Assembly (NCBI RefSeq): GCF_002094855.1 | Contig: NZ_ARYN01000008.1 | Coordinates: 167,361-231,360, forward strand | DNA length: 64,000 nucleotides | Source: Zunongwangia atlantica 22II14-10F7 | GTDB taxonomy: Bacteria; Bacteroidota; Bacteroidia; Flavobacteriales; Flavobacteriaceae | Reading direction: 5' to 3' | Part shown: one piece after another, positions 46,060 to 53,885 of the stretch | Layout: the number at the start of each line of letters is the position of its first letter | How positions within the stretch are numbered: position 1 is the stretch's first letter | The notes under the pieces: model-generated | Told to the model about the DNA's origin: nothing | The model's database searches: none | The model's input: the letters and a program-made list of their open reading frames with translations, nothing else | Translations under genes and position numbers: made by a program

Positions 46060-46098
46060 ATAGAATCGAAATTAGCGAAAGCTAAAATAAGATTCTAT
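46060..46098. other. nested hairpin with GAAA tetraloop
   Basis: ATAGAATC (46060-46067) pairs with GATTCTAT (46091-46098), and inside it TTAGC-GAAA-GCTAA forms a second stem with a GNRA tetraloop. It lies between the BtuG-like gene and the shared terminator, in a 267-bp gap holding no gene. Confidence 0.5.
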
Positions 46099-46106
46099 CA
46101 CCTATG

Positions 46107-46136
46107 AAAAAGCCCCGGAAAACCGGGGCTTTTGTT
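46107..46136. terminator. bidirectional terminator
   Basis: AAAAAGCCCCGG and CCGGGGCTTTT form a long GC-rich stem around an AAAA loop, with A- and T-tracts outside, between converging btuG-like and S41 peptidase genes. Confidence 0.9.
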
Positions 46137-46157
46137 TTTTATATCAAGTTTAAAATT

Positions 46158-47630
46158 TTATTGGTCTAATCTTAAACTCGGTAACTCATCAATATACATT
46201 CTTTTATAATTAGGCTGTAAAGAAGCACGCTCTTCAAATTCCTGATAGTTAAATTCTCTTTGGCGAGTCATAGCCTGTACAGCAGCAGTGTTTCCTGTAA
46301 TTGCATTAATCGCTGCCGCAAGCATAGGTTCAGACGCATCGCCTAAAACCCCCAAATTAGAAAGCGATTCTTCTATTTCAACATCTGGATCAATTCCATC
46401 GTAAGGCACTACAATATCATCTGCATTTACAGATTCGTAAACCAATGGCTGAATAGCATAAGTATGATTAGGGTTTGCATTTGTTCTACCAAAATTAGAA
46501 CTGTCATACAAGGTTACAGATGCCTGAGATTTACCAGTTGTAGTATTTCCTATTAAATACACATCGATATATGGTTTTAATCCATTGATCACAAGTTCAC
46601 TTGCTGAAGCAGTACTAGAAGTACCAATAACATAAAGATCTGTAAGGTTTAACTGATTTAAAGCAGTACCTCCCTGAAGTTCATCTGTAAAGTAATTGAA
46701 CAAACGATCTGGATCTGTAGCTAAGAAATAATTTTGATAATCTTCGTTCCATTGTTGCTTTGCAAAGATCTCACCAGTATAAGAACCGGTGATCATACTG
46801 GCTAAAGCCGTTGCAGAACTTACACGACCACCACCATTGTATCTTAAATCGAGTACAAGATGGTCAATATTTTCCGAATCAAAATAGGCAAAAGCATTGT
46901 TTAATTGTTGGTCGAAATCGGCCACAAAGCTATTGTACATCAAGTATCCAATTTTTAAACCTTCTACTTCAAGAACTTCCTGAATAAGTACAGGATTTTC
47001 AGTCACTTCGCTCGTTGCTATAGTTACTTCTTCACCGGTATTAGAAACCATGTTATCATTAATTTCAGCTAATGTAAAAGTTACAGATGGGCTGGATAAT
47101 AATGAAGCATAATTACTTACTGTTAAGGATTCTCCGTTAACTTCAGTAAAAAGATCACCTCTTTCGATAGCAGTTCCTTCAGCATTACTGCCAGGAACAA
47201 TATATCTTACAACGCCAAAAACATCATTAGAATTAGAAAAACGATACAATCTATAATCTACACCTGTGGTTTGTGAAATTCCGCTAAAACTATTTTCTAA
47301 TTCGATATAATCATCTGTAATATAGCTAAAGCGATCCTGAGATGCTACCAGGCCAGAATAAAACAAATCTGCCGGACTATCCCATGCTACCAGGTATTCG
47401 TAATATTCGTCATCATTAGCGAAATAATCATCGGCTAATTCTGGTATATCAGGTTTGTAAAGATAGATCTCGTCCATTCCGCGATAAATGAAGTCTTCAA
47501 TTTCGACATTTTCAGGATCATCTAATACGCCATCATCTACCACATCGTCCATATCTTCAGAACAGGACGTCATTAAACTACCACACAGTAATGTGAATAG
47601 TAATAATCTTTTCATTTTCATGCGTTTCAT
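46158..47630 (-). CDS. S41 family peptidase lipoprotein (CtpA-like)
   Basis: A 490-residue exported protease. Signal peptide MKRMKMKRLLLFTLLCGSLMTSC with lipobox Cys23, followed by SEDMDD. Two nearby alternative starts (Met4, Met6) are possible. A degenerate PDZ region (about 110-200, with IVPGSNAEGTAIERGDLFTEVNGE) precedes the S41 catalytic core: LVLDLRYNGGG, then GTSSTASASELVINGL with the nucleophile Ser in ASASEL and NTTTGKSQAS with the general-base Lys. Substrate unknown. Transcribed divergently from an ECF sigma operon. Confidence 0.9.
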   Translation of the reverse strand: MKRMKMKRLLLFTLLCGSLMTSCSEDMDDVVDDGVLDDPENVEIEDFIYRGMDEIYLYKPDIPELADDYFANDDEYYEYLVAWDSPADLFYSGLVASQDRFSYITDDYIELENSFSGISQTTGVDYRLYRFSNSNDVFGVVRYIVPGSNAEGTAIERGDLFTEVNGESLTVSNYASLLSSPSVTFTLAEINDNMVSNTGEEVTIATSEVTENPVLIQEVLEVEGLKIGYLMYNSFVADFDQQLNNAFAYFDSENIDHLVLDLRYNGGGRVSSATALASMITGSYTGEIFAKQQWNEDYQNYFLATDPDRLFNYFTDELQGGTALNQLNLTDLYVIGTSSTASASELVINGLKPYIDVYLIGNTTTGKSQASVTLYDSSNFGRTNANPNHTYAIQPLVYESVNADDIVVPYDGIDPDVEIEESLSNLGVLGDASEPMLAAAINAITGNTAAVQAMTRQREFNYQEFEERASLQPNYKRMYIDELPSLRLDQ

Positions 47631-47689
47631 TTAAAGTTATTGTTAAAAAAAGCTAAAATAGCGACAAACTAAATAAATTAAAAAAGTTT

Positions 47690-47715
47690 TGTAACAAAAT
47701 AAATAGTCGTCCGTC
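47690..47715 (+). promoter_or_regulatory. possible ECF-type promoter of the second sigma operon
   Basis: TGTAACA (47690-47696) followed 15 bases later by CGTC (47712-47715), about 45 bp before the sigma gene start. AAC-containing -35 and CGTC -10 motifs are common for ECF sigma factors and would imply autoregulation. This assignment is tentative. Confidence 0.35.
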
Positions 47716-47757
47716 GTAATTATGAAAGGGTAGTAAAATAACAACCATCAATCAAAA

Positions 47758-48267
47758 ATGAAAGAACAAACATTCTTAAATATTATCAACCCTTTTAAGG
47801 ATAAGATTTATCGTTTGGCTCTAAGATTGCTTACATCTAAAGAAGCAGCCCAGGATGCAACCCAGGATGTAATTATAAAACTTTGGAACCAACAGGATAA
47901 AATCAATGATTATGCCAACGTAGAAGCGTTTGCAATGACGGTTACCAAAAATTATTGTTACGATCAATTAAAGCTTAAGCAAAACAATAATCTTAGGATA
48001 GTACATACTAATTATGACAACAATGAAATCTCTGGGCAACGACAACTTGAACTGAAAGACGAAATGCAGTGGATAAACGAAATTTTAAAAACACTACCCG
48101 AGCAGCAGCAGGCCATCTTTCAGCTAAGAGATGTAGAGCAATATGAGTTCGAGGAGATTTGTAAGATCATGAATATGAAAAATACGGCGGTGAGAGTAGC
48201 GCTCTCCCGTGCAAGAAAAAAAATAAAAGAAAGTCTTATTAAACAACACAGCTATGGAATTGGATAG
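47758..48267 (+). CDS. ECF-type RNA polymerase sigma factor
   Basis: A 169-residue sigma-70 family member. Region 2: FKDKIYRLALRLLTSKEAAQDATQDVIIKLWNQ and VEAFAMTVTKNYCYDQLK at about 12-80. Region 4: LPEQQQAIFQLRDVEQYEFEEICKIM with helix-turn-helix NTAVRVALSRARKKIKESL at about 118-160. Its end overlaps the next gene by 14 bp, and that gene has anti-sigma topology. Confidence 0.93.
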   Translation: MKEQTFLNIINPFKDKIYRLALRLLTSKEAAQDATQDVIIKLWNQQDKINDYANVEAFAMTVTKNYCYDQLKLKQNNNLRIVHTNYDNNEISGQRQLELKDEMQWINEILKTLPEQQQAIFQLRDVEQYEFEEICKIMNMKNTAVRVALSRARKKIKESLIKQHSYGIG

Positions 48268-48715
48268 AATAGACATACTTTTAAAAAAGTATGATGCTGC
48301 GGAAACTAGTCTTGCTGAAGAGCAGGAACTACAGGAGTATTTTGATAGCGGGCAGGTTGCACAGCAACATAAAGCTTATCAGCTAATGTTTAGTTTTTCA
48401 GCTTTTAGTAGAAAGGAAACCACAGATGTTACCCCACAATTGAAGCCGGAAAAACGCAAAAGCAGGCTAAAGCCGCAATCCTGGATGTATGCCGCAGCAA
48501 TGATCGCTTTAATCTTTAGTATTTTCTTCTTTAAAAATCAGGATAGCACTTTAAATTCAGAAAATTTAGGGCAGTTAACCGAAGAAGAAATGGCGTATCA
48601 GCAAACCAAGCAAACCCTTCAGATGATTTCAAAATTAATGAACGAAGGTAAAGAAGATTTAAAGTACTTAAAAGAGTTTAGTAACCCCACAGAAAAAATA
48701 ATCAACAACAAATAA
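48254..48715 (+). CDS. putative anti-sigma membrane protein
   Basis: A 153-residue single-pass protein: cytoplasmic N-terminal helices (MELDRIDILLKKYDAAETSLAEEQELQEYF, a pattern common at the start of Bacteroidota anti-sigma-like proteins), one membrane helix (WMYAAAMIALIFSIFFF, about 78-94) and a periplasmic tail. No zinc-binding motif. Translationally coupled to the sigma gene (14-bp overlap), and followed by two DUF4252 genes after 8 bp. Confidence 0.75.
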   Translation: MELDRIDILLKKYDAAETSLAEEQELQEYFDSGQVAQQHKAYQLMFSFSAFSRKETTDVTPQLKPEKRKSRLKPQSWMYAAAMIALIFSIFFFKNQDSTLNSENLGQLTEEEMAYQQTKQTLQMISKLMNEGKEDLKYLKEFSNPTEKIINNK

Positions 48716-48723
48716 CGAACAGT

Positions 48724-49257
48724 ATGAAACGAATAGTAGTAATTGTAGCCCTTTTTATGGCTCCGTTTTTGGCACAATCACAGGATTTTGCCAAGTATGA
48801 AAACATGAAAGACGTCGATGCGATGGTAATGACCAGCAAGATGTTTAAAATGTTATCTAAAGTAGATCTTAGCGAAGGAGATCCTGAAGCTAAAAAATAC
48901 ATGGAAATGATCGAGAATCTTAGTGAGATAAGATTGTATAAAACAAATTCTTCTTCTATAAGAGGGCAGATGTCTAAAGATTTTGAGGCTTATTTAAATA
49001 AAGGCTCTTTAGACGAATTAATGAGAATTAAAGATTCTGGAAAAAACATCAAATTTTACTCAAAATCAGATGGTAAAAACGATGATATTGTAAAAGAGCT
49101 TTTAATGTTTATGGACGGTGATGAAGGAGGCGAGCCAATCTCTGTAATCTTAAGAATTACAGGGCAGATCGATCTTACACAGTTATCCAAGTTAACTTCA
49201 GATCTTAATGTGCCGGGAGCAGATCAATTAAAAAACGCAAAAACTAAAAACCAATAA
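48724..49257 (+). CDS. DUF4252 exported protein
   Basis: A 177-residue exported protein with signal peptide MKRIVVIVALFMAPFLAQSQ. The core matches DUF4252: AMVMTSKMFKMLSKVDL, IENLSEIRLYKTNSSSIRGQMSKDFEAYL and PISVILRITGQIDLTQLSKLTSDL. It ends lysine-rich (KNAKTKNQ). DUF4252 genes typically follow ECF sigma/anti-sigma pairs in flavobacteria; their function is unknown. The next DUF4252 gene starts 2 bp later. Confidence 0.85.
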   Translation: MKRIVVIVALFMAPFLAQSQDFAKYENMKDVDAMVMTSKMFKMLSKVDLSEGDPEAKKYMEMIENLSEIRLYKTNSSSIRGQMSKDFEAYLNKGSLDELMRIKDSGKNIKFYSKSDGKNDDIVKELLMFMDGDEGGEPISVILRITGQIDLTQLSKLTSDLNVPGADQLKNAKTKNQ

Positions 49258-49259
49258 AC

Positions 49260-49886
49260 ATGAAAATCATCAAAACCATCAGTTTTATAGCCATAAGTCT
49301 ATTAATGTTAGCGTGTAATAACGAGAAAACATTACAGAAGTATTATGTAGAGAACCAGGAAGACAGTAAGTTTATTTCTTTAGATATTCCTACCAGTCTT
49401 TTTGCAAAGGCCGATAATTTAGACGAGGATCAGCGTGCAACTTTAGAAAGCGTTCGTAAGATTAATGTACTTGCCTATCCTTTAAATGAAGAAAACGAAA
49501 CTTTTGATGCTGAAAAAGCCGAATTGGAAGAGATTTTTAGTAATGAAAAGTATCAATTGCTAATGAAATACGGAAGCAACGAAAGAAAAGGAGCGCTTTA
49601 CTTTACCGGAGAAGAAGATGCGATAGACGAGATCGTAGCCTTTGGATACGATAATGAACGCGGAATGGGAGTTGCAAGGATATTAGGAAAGGATATGAAT
49701 CCACAAAAGATCATGGAGCTTGTGAAATCTCTAGATGCCGATGATATTAATGTTGAAGGTTTAAAAGGTTTCGCCGATATGATGGGTGGAGACTCTAAAA
49801 ACATTAAAGTAACAACAGATTCTACAAAAGTAAAATCTGGTATCTCTGTAGATGTCGAAGTAGATACCGTATCGACAGCAAATTAA
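49260..49886 (+). CDS. DUF4252 lipoprotein
   Basis: A 208-residue lipoprotein (signal peptide with lipobox LLMLAC, Cys19) of the DUF4252 family: KFISLDIPTSLFAKADNL, VRKINVLAYPLNEEN, LMKYGSNERKGALYF, then GMGVARILGKDMNPQKIMELVKSL. It is a second, anchored member after a soluble one, so both are likely outputs of the same sigma factor. Followed by a terminator. Confidence 0.84.
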   Translation: MKIIKTISFIAISLLMLACNNEKTLQKYYVENQEDSKFISLDIPTSLFAKADNLDEDQRATLESVRKINVLAYPLNEENETFDAEKAELEEIFSNEKYQLLMKYGSNERKGALYFTGEEDAIDEIVAFGYDNERGMGVARILGKDMNPQKIMELVKSLDADDINVEGLKGFADMMGGDSKNIKVTTDSTKVKSGISVDVEVDTVSTAN

Positions 49887-49914
49887 TTTGTCGTCAATTT
49901 AATTTAGTTGAAGC

Positions 49915-49945
49915 AAAAGGGAATGCCACGGCATTCCCTTTTTTG
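49915..49945 (+). terminator. terminator after ECF/DUF4252 operon
   Basis: AAAAGGGAATGC and GCATTCCCTTTT form a 12-bp stem around a CACG loop, followed by Ts. It may also serve the converging amidohydrolase gene. Confidence 0.88.
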
Positions 49946-49985
49946 TTTTCTCTATAGTTAAGATTGTAAATTTTTGCAATTGATT

Positions 49986-51395
49986 TTAAAGTCCCGTTTT
50001 TAAGCCCTCTAAATCTTGCTGCTGAAATACCTTTCCGTTTTTAATAACTGAATTAATATTCTGCGTTTCTTCGATATTTTTTAAAGGATTGGCATTTAAA
50101 ATTACCAGATCTGCTTTGTAATTTTCTTTGATAGCACCGGTGTTTTCTTTCTTTAGAAATTTTGCACCATTTATTGCTGAAGTCTGTAAAGCCTGCAGGG
50201 GGCTAAGACCTGCGTCAACCATAGCCTGTAGTTCCTGGTGTAACGAAATTCCTGGATAAATATAAGAATTGAAAGCTCCACAATCTGATCCTGCTAAAAG
50301 CGAAACTTCATTTTCCTGAAGCTTTTTAGCTAAACTCACAAAAGCTGAATCTAATTGTTTTCTAGTCTTAACAAATTCCTCGCTCGCATTGAGTGCACTT
50401 CTAATTCGGCCTTCATAAGTTTTTGTGATTCCGCTGCCCATATAATCCAAATATTCGTCATTCTCATGGGGTTCTTCATCAAGATAGCTAAGCGTATGAT
50501 TAATATGCAGGGTGGGGATTACGTAAACTTCACGAGATTTTAAGGTAGTAAAGGTTTTCTCAGCGGTTTCTTCAGCATAGGTTTGCATTACTCGGTCTAA
50601 AGATTCCCAAAAACTGGTTTTCCCATCAATCACATCCTGGGTGATACTTTCTTCTTCCGCAGAGCAAGCTTTTAAAACATAATAAAGATGCTCGATACCA
50701 TCCATTCCTGCTGCGGTAGTTTCGTCTAAAGTCACGCTAAAAGGCATGTGGCCGCTACTTATCATTCCGCGATCTTCAGTAGCTTCGATCGTTTTTAAGT
50801 ATAATTCGCCTGTAAATTTACTATCGTATAATTTTACAAAATCGGTTTCTAGTTTCTGTAAAGAATCCAGAGCAGGAGCAATATCATCTTCAGAAGCAAT
50901 TTCTAAAGAACCTTCCCAACGTGCGTTTTCTCCGTCTAATTTTGGTCCAGAAGTATAAATTGTAGGTCCGGCAAGTTGATTATTAGCAATATTTTGCTGC
51001 CATTCTAAAATAGAACGGGTCATATCGCCACCACATTCTCTAACCGTGGTTACCCCGTTGGCTAAAAATAGACCAAGGAAATTTTTATTTGCTGAAATTA
51101 GCGAATCACCGCCTCTAAAATGAACATGATTATCCCAAAATCCGGGTAATAGAAATTTGCCTTTTCCGTCGATAACTTTTTTTGCTGAGGTATTTTCTTC
51201 GGAATCTTTTATTGCTGAAATAAGATCGTCTTTTATAAAAACAGTCTTATTTTGTAGAATATCGCCTTTCTCCAGATCGACAATTTGGATGTTTGTTATG
51301 GCAAGATCGAAATCTGAATTCTCGGCAGATTTTTCTTCAGAATTTTTGCAGCTTAAAATGGCCAATATTGGCAATAATAGAAGGAGTTTTTTCAA
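49986..51395 (-). CDS. amidohydrolase family lipoprotein
   Basis: A 469-residue exported amidohydrolase (imidazolonepropionase-like/prolidase-like branch). Signal peptide MKKLLLLLPILAILSC with lipobox Cys16. The metal ligands are His90 and His92 in DNHVHFRGGD, a later His in SSGHMPFS, and Asp in LLAGSDCGAFN; a second His is in IPTLHINHT. The C-terminus has the typical ADLVILNANPLKNIEETQNI composite beta-strand. The substrate, perhaps a peptide or amide, is unknown. Probably monocistronic. Confidence 0.88.
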   Translation of the reverse strand: MKKLLLLLPILAILSCKNSEEKSAENSDFDLAITNIQIVDLEKGDILQNKTVFIKDDLISAIKDSEENTSAKKVIDGKGKFLLPGFWDNHVHFRGGDSLISANKNFLGLFLANGVTTVRECGGDMTRSILEWQQNIANNQLAGPTIYTSGPKLDGENARWEGSLEIASEDDIAPALDSLQKLETDFVKLYDSKFTGELYLKTIEATEDRGMISSGHMPFSVTLDETTAAGMDGIEHLYYVLKACSAEEESITQDVIDGKTSFWESLDRVMQTYAEETAEKTFTTLKSREVYVIPTLHINHTLSYLDEEPHENDEYLDYMGSGITKTYEGRIRSALNASEEFVKTRKQLDSAFVSLAKKLQENEVSLLAGSDCGAFNSYIYPGISLHQELQAMVDAGLSPLQALQTSAINGAKFLKKENTGAIKENYKADLVILNANPLKNIEETQNINSVIKNGKVFQQQDLEGLKTGL

Positions 51396-51485
51396 GCGAA
51401 TAAATTAATGTTACACAATAGATTTTGGATGAAAGTTTTGAAATGCCTTCGCCTTCTAAAGTAACAAAAATCAAATTAAACTGAA

Positions 51486-52070
51486 TTAACTGGTTTTAGA
51501 TGCTTTCCAAAGTTTAATGATCTCTTTGGTAAATTCGGTTTTACCTAAAACATAAGCGCCGCGATCGTTTTTGAATTTATTGGCAAGTTCGATCTTTAAA
51601 TTTTCATAGGCTCTAGCTTTCTCTGGATTAGCGATTAAATAATCCCTAAAACCCAATTGCTCGCACACAATATTGGACGACGGACACATATGTATATGGA
51701 AAATCTGCTCCTTTTTTCCGTCTACACGATAGCCTTTGCCAAAAGAACTGTAAGCTTCAATATCTTCGCGGGCGGGAACTTCAAAATGAAAATAGCCTAA
51801 ATTTTCAAAAGCTTTTATCAGTTCTTTATCAAATAAATAGGCTTCAGGAATAATGATAAAAATATCGATATAAGGCTTGGATTTTATCCCGGGAATAGAC
51901 GAACTGCCAAAATGCTCTATTTTTTCAAAATATGTTGAGTCGATATTCGATAAAATTAGCTCCTTTTCTTTTTCGAAAATAGTTTTCCATTCTGGATTAT
52001 GATCTTCCAGATGAATAGGGTACAGCGTATTCCAATCTTCTCGCGTAAATTCGTAAATAGAATTTTTCAT
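51486..52070 (-). CDS. GrpB family protein (UPF0157)
   Basis: A 194-residue protein of the GrpB/nucleotidyltransferase-like family: NPEWKTIFEKEKELI, then IEHFGSSSIPGIKSKPYIDIFIII with the GSTSVPG-like motif and the Asp pair of the nucleotidyltransferase fold, and FHIHMCP late. Function is unknown; homologues include CoaE-linked domains. Its start follows the RDD gene by 3 bp. Confidence 0.88.
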   Translation of the reverse strand: MKNSIYEFTREDWNTLYPIHLEDHNPEWKTIFEKEKELILSNIDSTYFEKIEHFGSSSIPGIKSKPYIDIFIIIPEAYLFDKELIKAFENLGYFHFEVPAREDIEAYSSFGKGYRVDGKKEQIFHIHMCPSSNIVCEQLGFRDYLIANPEKARAYENLKIELANKFKNDRGAYVLGKTEFTKEIIKLWKASKTS

Positions 52071-52073
52071 ATC

Positions 52074-52844
52074 TTAATTTTCAGGATGATATTCAATATT
52101 AACAACTTTCCAGTTTTCTTCAGCCGATTTCGTAAGATTTACACGAACTTTTACATCTTTAAGCTTTCCTTTTACGCTAATTTTTAAGTCGGCTTCGCCT
52201 TCGCCATTTCTGGTAGAAATACTTCCGCTGAGGAACATTCCATATTCTACAATTCCGCCGGTTTCTTCAATAATAGCTTTATTTTGTTCAATTTCAGCAA
52301 TAGAAATTTTATAAGAATCAGAGTTTTTTAAAGCTCCTGCGATAAAGAAAATAATAAATGTAAAGAATGAAATAAAAGTAACGACGATAATCGATATTAT
52401 TGGCAGCAATTTGGGCTTTTTATTTTGCTGAACTACAATGGCGTTTGCCGCTTTGTCGCCAAGTCGTTTTTTCTCGTTACTGCTTGCAAGGATGATCGCT
52501 TCTAACGGCCAGATTAATAGAAAAACATTCCGTAAGAATAATTTATAATACGCCGGAATGTGATGCGGATCGTGCTCATCTCTAACCGCAATACCCAACA
52601 TCCATTTGCCCGGGCTGTTTCCTTTTATACAATCTTTAAAGAGATAAATTAATATTCCTACAGAAGCACTTGCAAGTATTGAAATTACTGATTTCGCGGT
52701 GTCTTCTTGGTTAGTAAAATCTGTACCGATCACCAAAAAAATAAAGGAAACCAAAATAACTGTAAATAGAAAATGATCGATTACAAATGCTGCGAATCGA
52801 CGTTTTCTACTCGCTAATCTTAAGTTTGATGAAGAGGGAAACAT
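52074..52844 (-). CDS. RDD membrane protein with C-terminal Coa1-like domain
   Basis: A 256-residue protein. The N-terminal part is an RDD domain: RKRRFAAFVIDHFLFTVILVSFIF, then SPGKWMLGIAVRDE, with three or four helices to about residue 128. A further helix (LLPIISIIVVTFISFFTFIIFFIAGA, about 144-170) leads to a soluble domain (SISTRNGEGEADLKISVKGKLKDVKVRVNLTKSAEENWKVVNIEY) that resembles Coa1, the cytochrome-oxidase assembly factor family. The combination suggests membrane biogenesis or transport; the role is unknown. The GrpB gene follows 3 bp later. Confidence 0.78.
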   Translation of the reverse strand: MFPSSSNLRLASRKRRFAAFVIDHFLFTVILVSFIFLVIGTDFTNQEDTAKSVISILASASVGILIYLFKDCIKGNSPGKWMLGIAVRDEHDPHHIPAYYKLFLRNVFLLIWPLEAIILASSNEKKRLGDKAANAIVVQQNKKPKLLPIISIIVVTFISFFTFIIFFIAGALKNSDSYKISIAEIEQNKAIIEETGGIVEYGMFLSGSISTRNGEGEADLKISVKGKLKDVKVRVNLTKSAEENWKVVNIEYHPEN

Positions 52845-52876
52845 GTGGCTAATTTTGCCACGAAAATAGCCCGTTT

Positions 52877-53851
52877 TTATTCAATATCGATGCTAATTTC
52901 TATAATTCCTTTAGAGTTTAACTCAGAATTTTTCAGGCTAATCATACTGGATTGCTTTATATGTTTTGGCCAGTTGCTTTCTTTTGTTTTGGTAATTGTT
53001 ATTTTATCTGAAGCGTCCAGACGGTTAGACATTACGAGGTTAGAAAGGTAGGTGTCCAAAAGTTTAGAAATTTCGATAAGTTCGGTTTCACTTGTATTTT
53101 CGTTTACTTCAGGAACCATTGTATCCTTTAAATTTTCGATTTTCTTTTTGTAAGCATCCAAATCATATTGAGTTTCAGAAACAATCGTTAAGGCTTCTTT
53201 TGTACGATTTTCAACATAATTTTTTTTAACCGCATTATCAAATTGCTTTAAATTAAAGGGGTTCGCAGTACTATCAGCCATTGTGATCGTATCACTAACC
53301 AAATATTTTATAGTATAAGTTTTTAAAAGCATATTGGGAATTTGCTCGATCATTTTTGTGCTAATCATTTCGGCTTCAATATTATTTATGGCCGTTGTAG
53401 CTTCAGAAAGTTTATCGGGAGCTTCTTCTTTCAGTAGATTTAAAATAGCTTCTTTGCTGGCCGATAGTGAGTTGAAATAATTTTCTTCTGAAATTAATAC
53501 AGCAGTAAGCTCTTTTTTATCAATACGAAGCTGTGTTTTTAATTGCGAATGTTGTTTTAGAGTATTTCCTTGCGCATCATGAAAATTTGTAGCAACAATA
53601 AGTAAAGGGTTTTCTAAACTAAAATCGATAAAATAAGCATCATCTTTTTCTTCATTAACAGCAATAGCTCCTTTTAGTTTTAGAATACTATCTTTTATCG
53701 TTTTATTGTTATGCATTTCTATGGCATGAACGTTTATCGATAATTCTTTGTTTTCACCAGCTTTCCAATCTATTTCCTGGTTCGGTTCAGTATTAGGGTT
53801 TCCACAGGATAATAAGGATCCCAGGAATAAAACCGAAAGTAATTTGCGCAT
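52877..53851 (-). CDS. lipoprotein of unknown function
   Basis: A 324-residue predicted lipoprotein (MRKLLSVLFLGSLLSC, Cys16). The mature part alternates beta-strands and long helices; no family is recognised. It lies 34 bp after the MuiA-like gene on the same strand and 32 bp before the RDD gene, so a four-gene unit (MuiA-like, this, RDD, GrpB) is possible. Confidence 0.7.
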   Translation of the reverse strand: MRKLLSVLFLGSLLSCGNPNTEPNQEIDWKAGENKELSINVHAIEMHNNKTIKDSILKLKGAIAVNEEKDDAYFIDFSLENPLLIVATNFHDAQGNTLKQHSQLKTQLRIDKKELTAVLISEENYFNSLSASKEAILNLLKEEAPDKLSEATTAINNIEAEMISTKMIEQIPNMLLKTYTIKYLVSDTITMADSTANPFNLKQFDNAVKKNYVENRTKEALTIVSETQYDLDAYKKKIENLKDTMVPEVNENTSETELIEISKLLDTYLSNLVMSNRLDASDKITITKTKESNWPKHIKQSSMISLKNSELNSKGIIEISIDIE

Positions 53852-53885
53852 TTGTAGGGTTTTAAGGTTTGATAATAATACGAAA

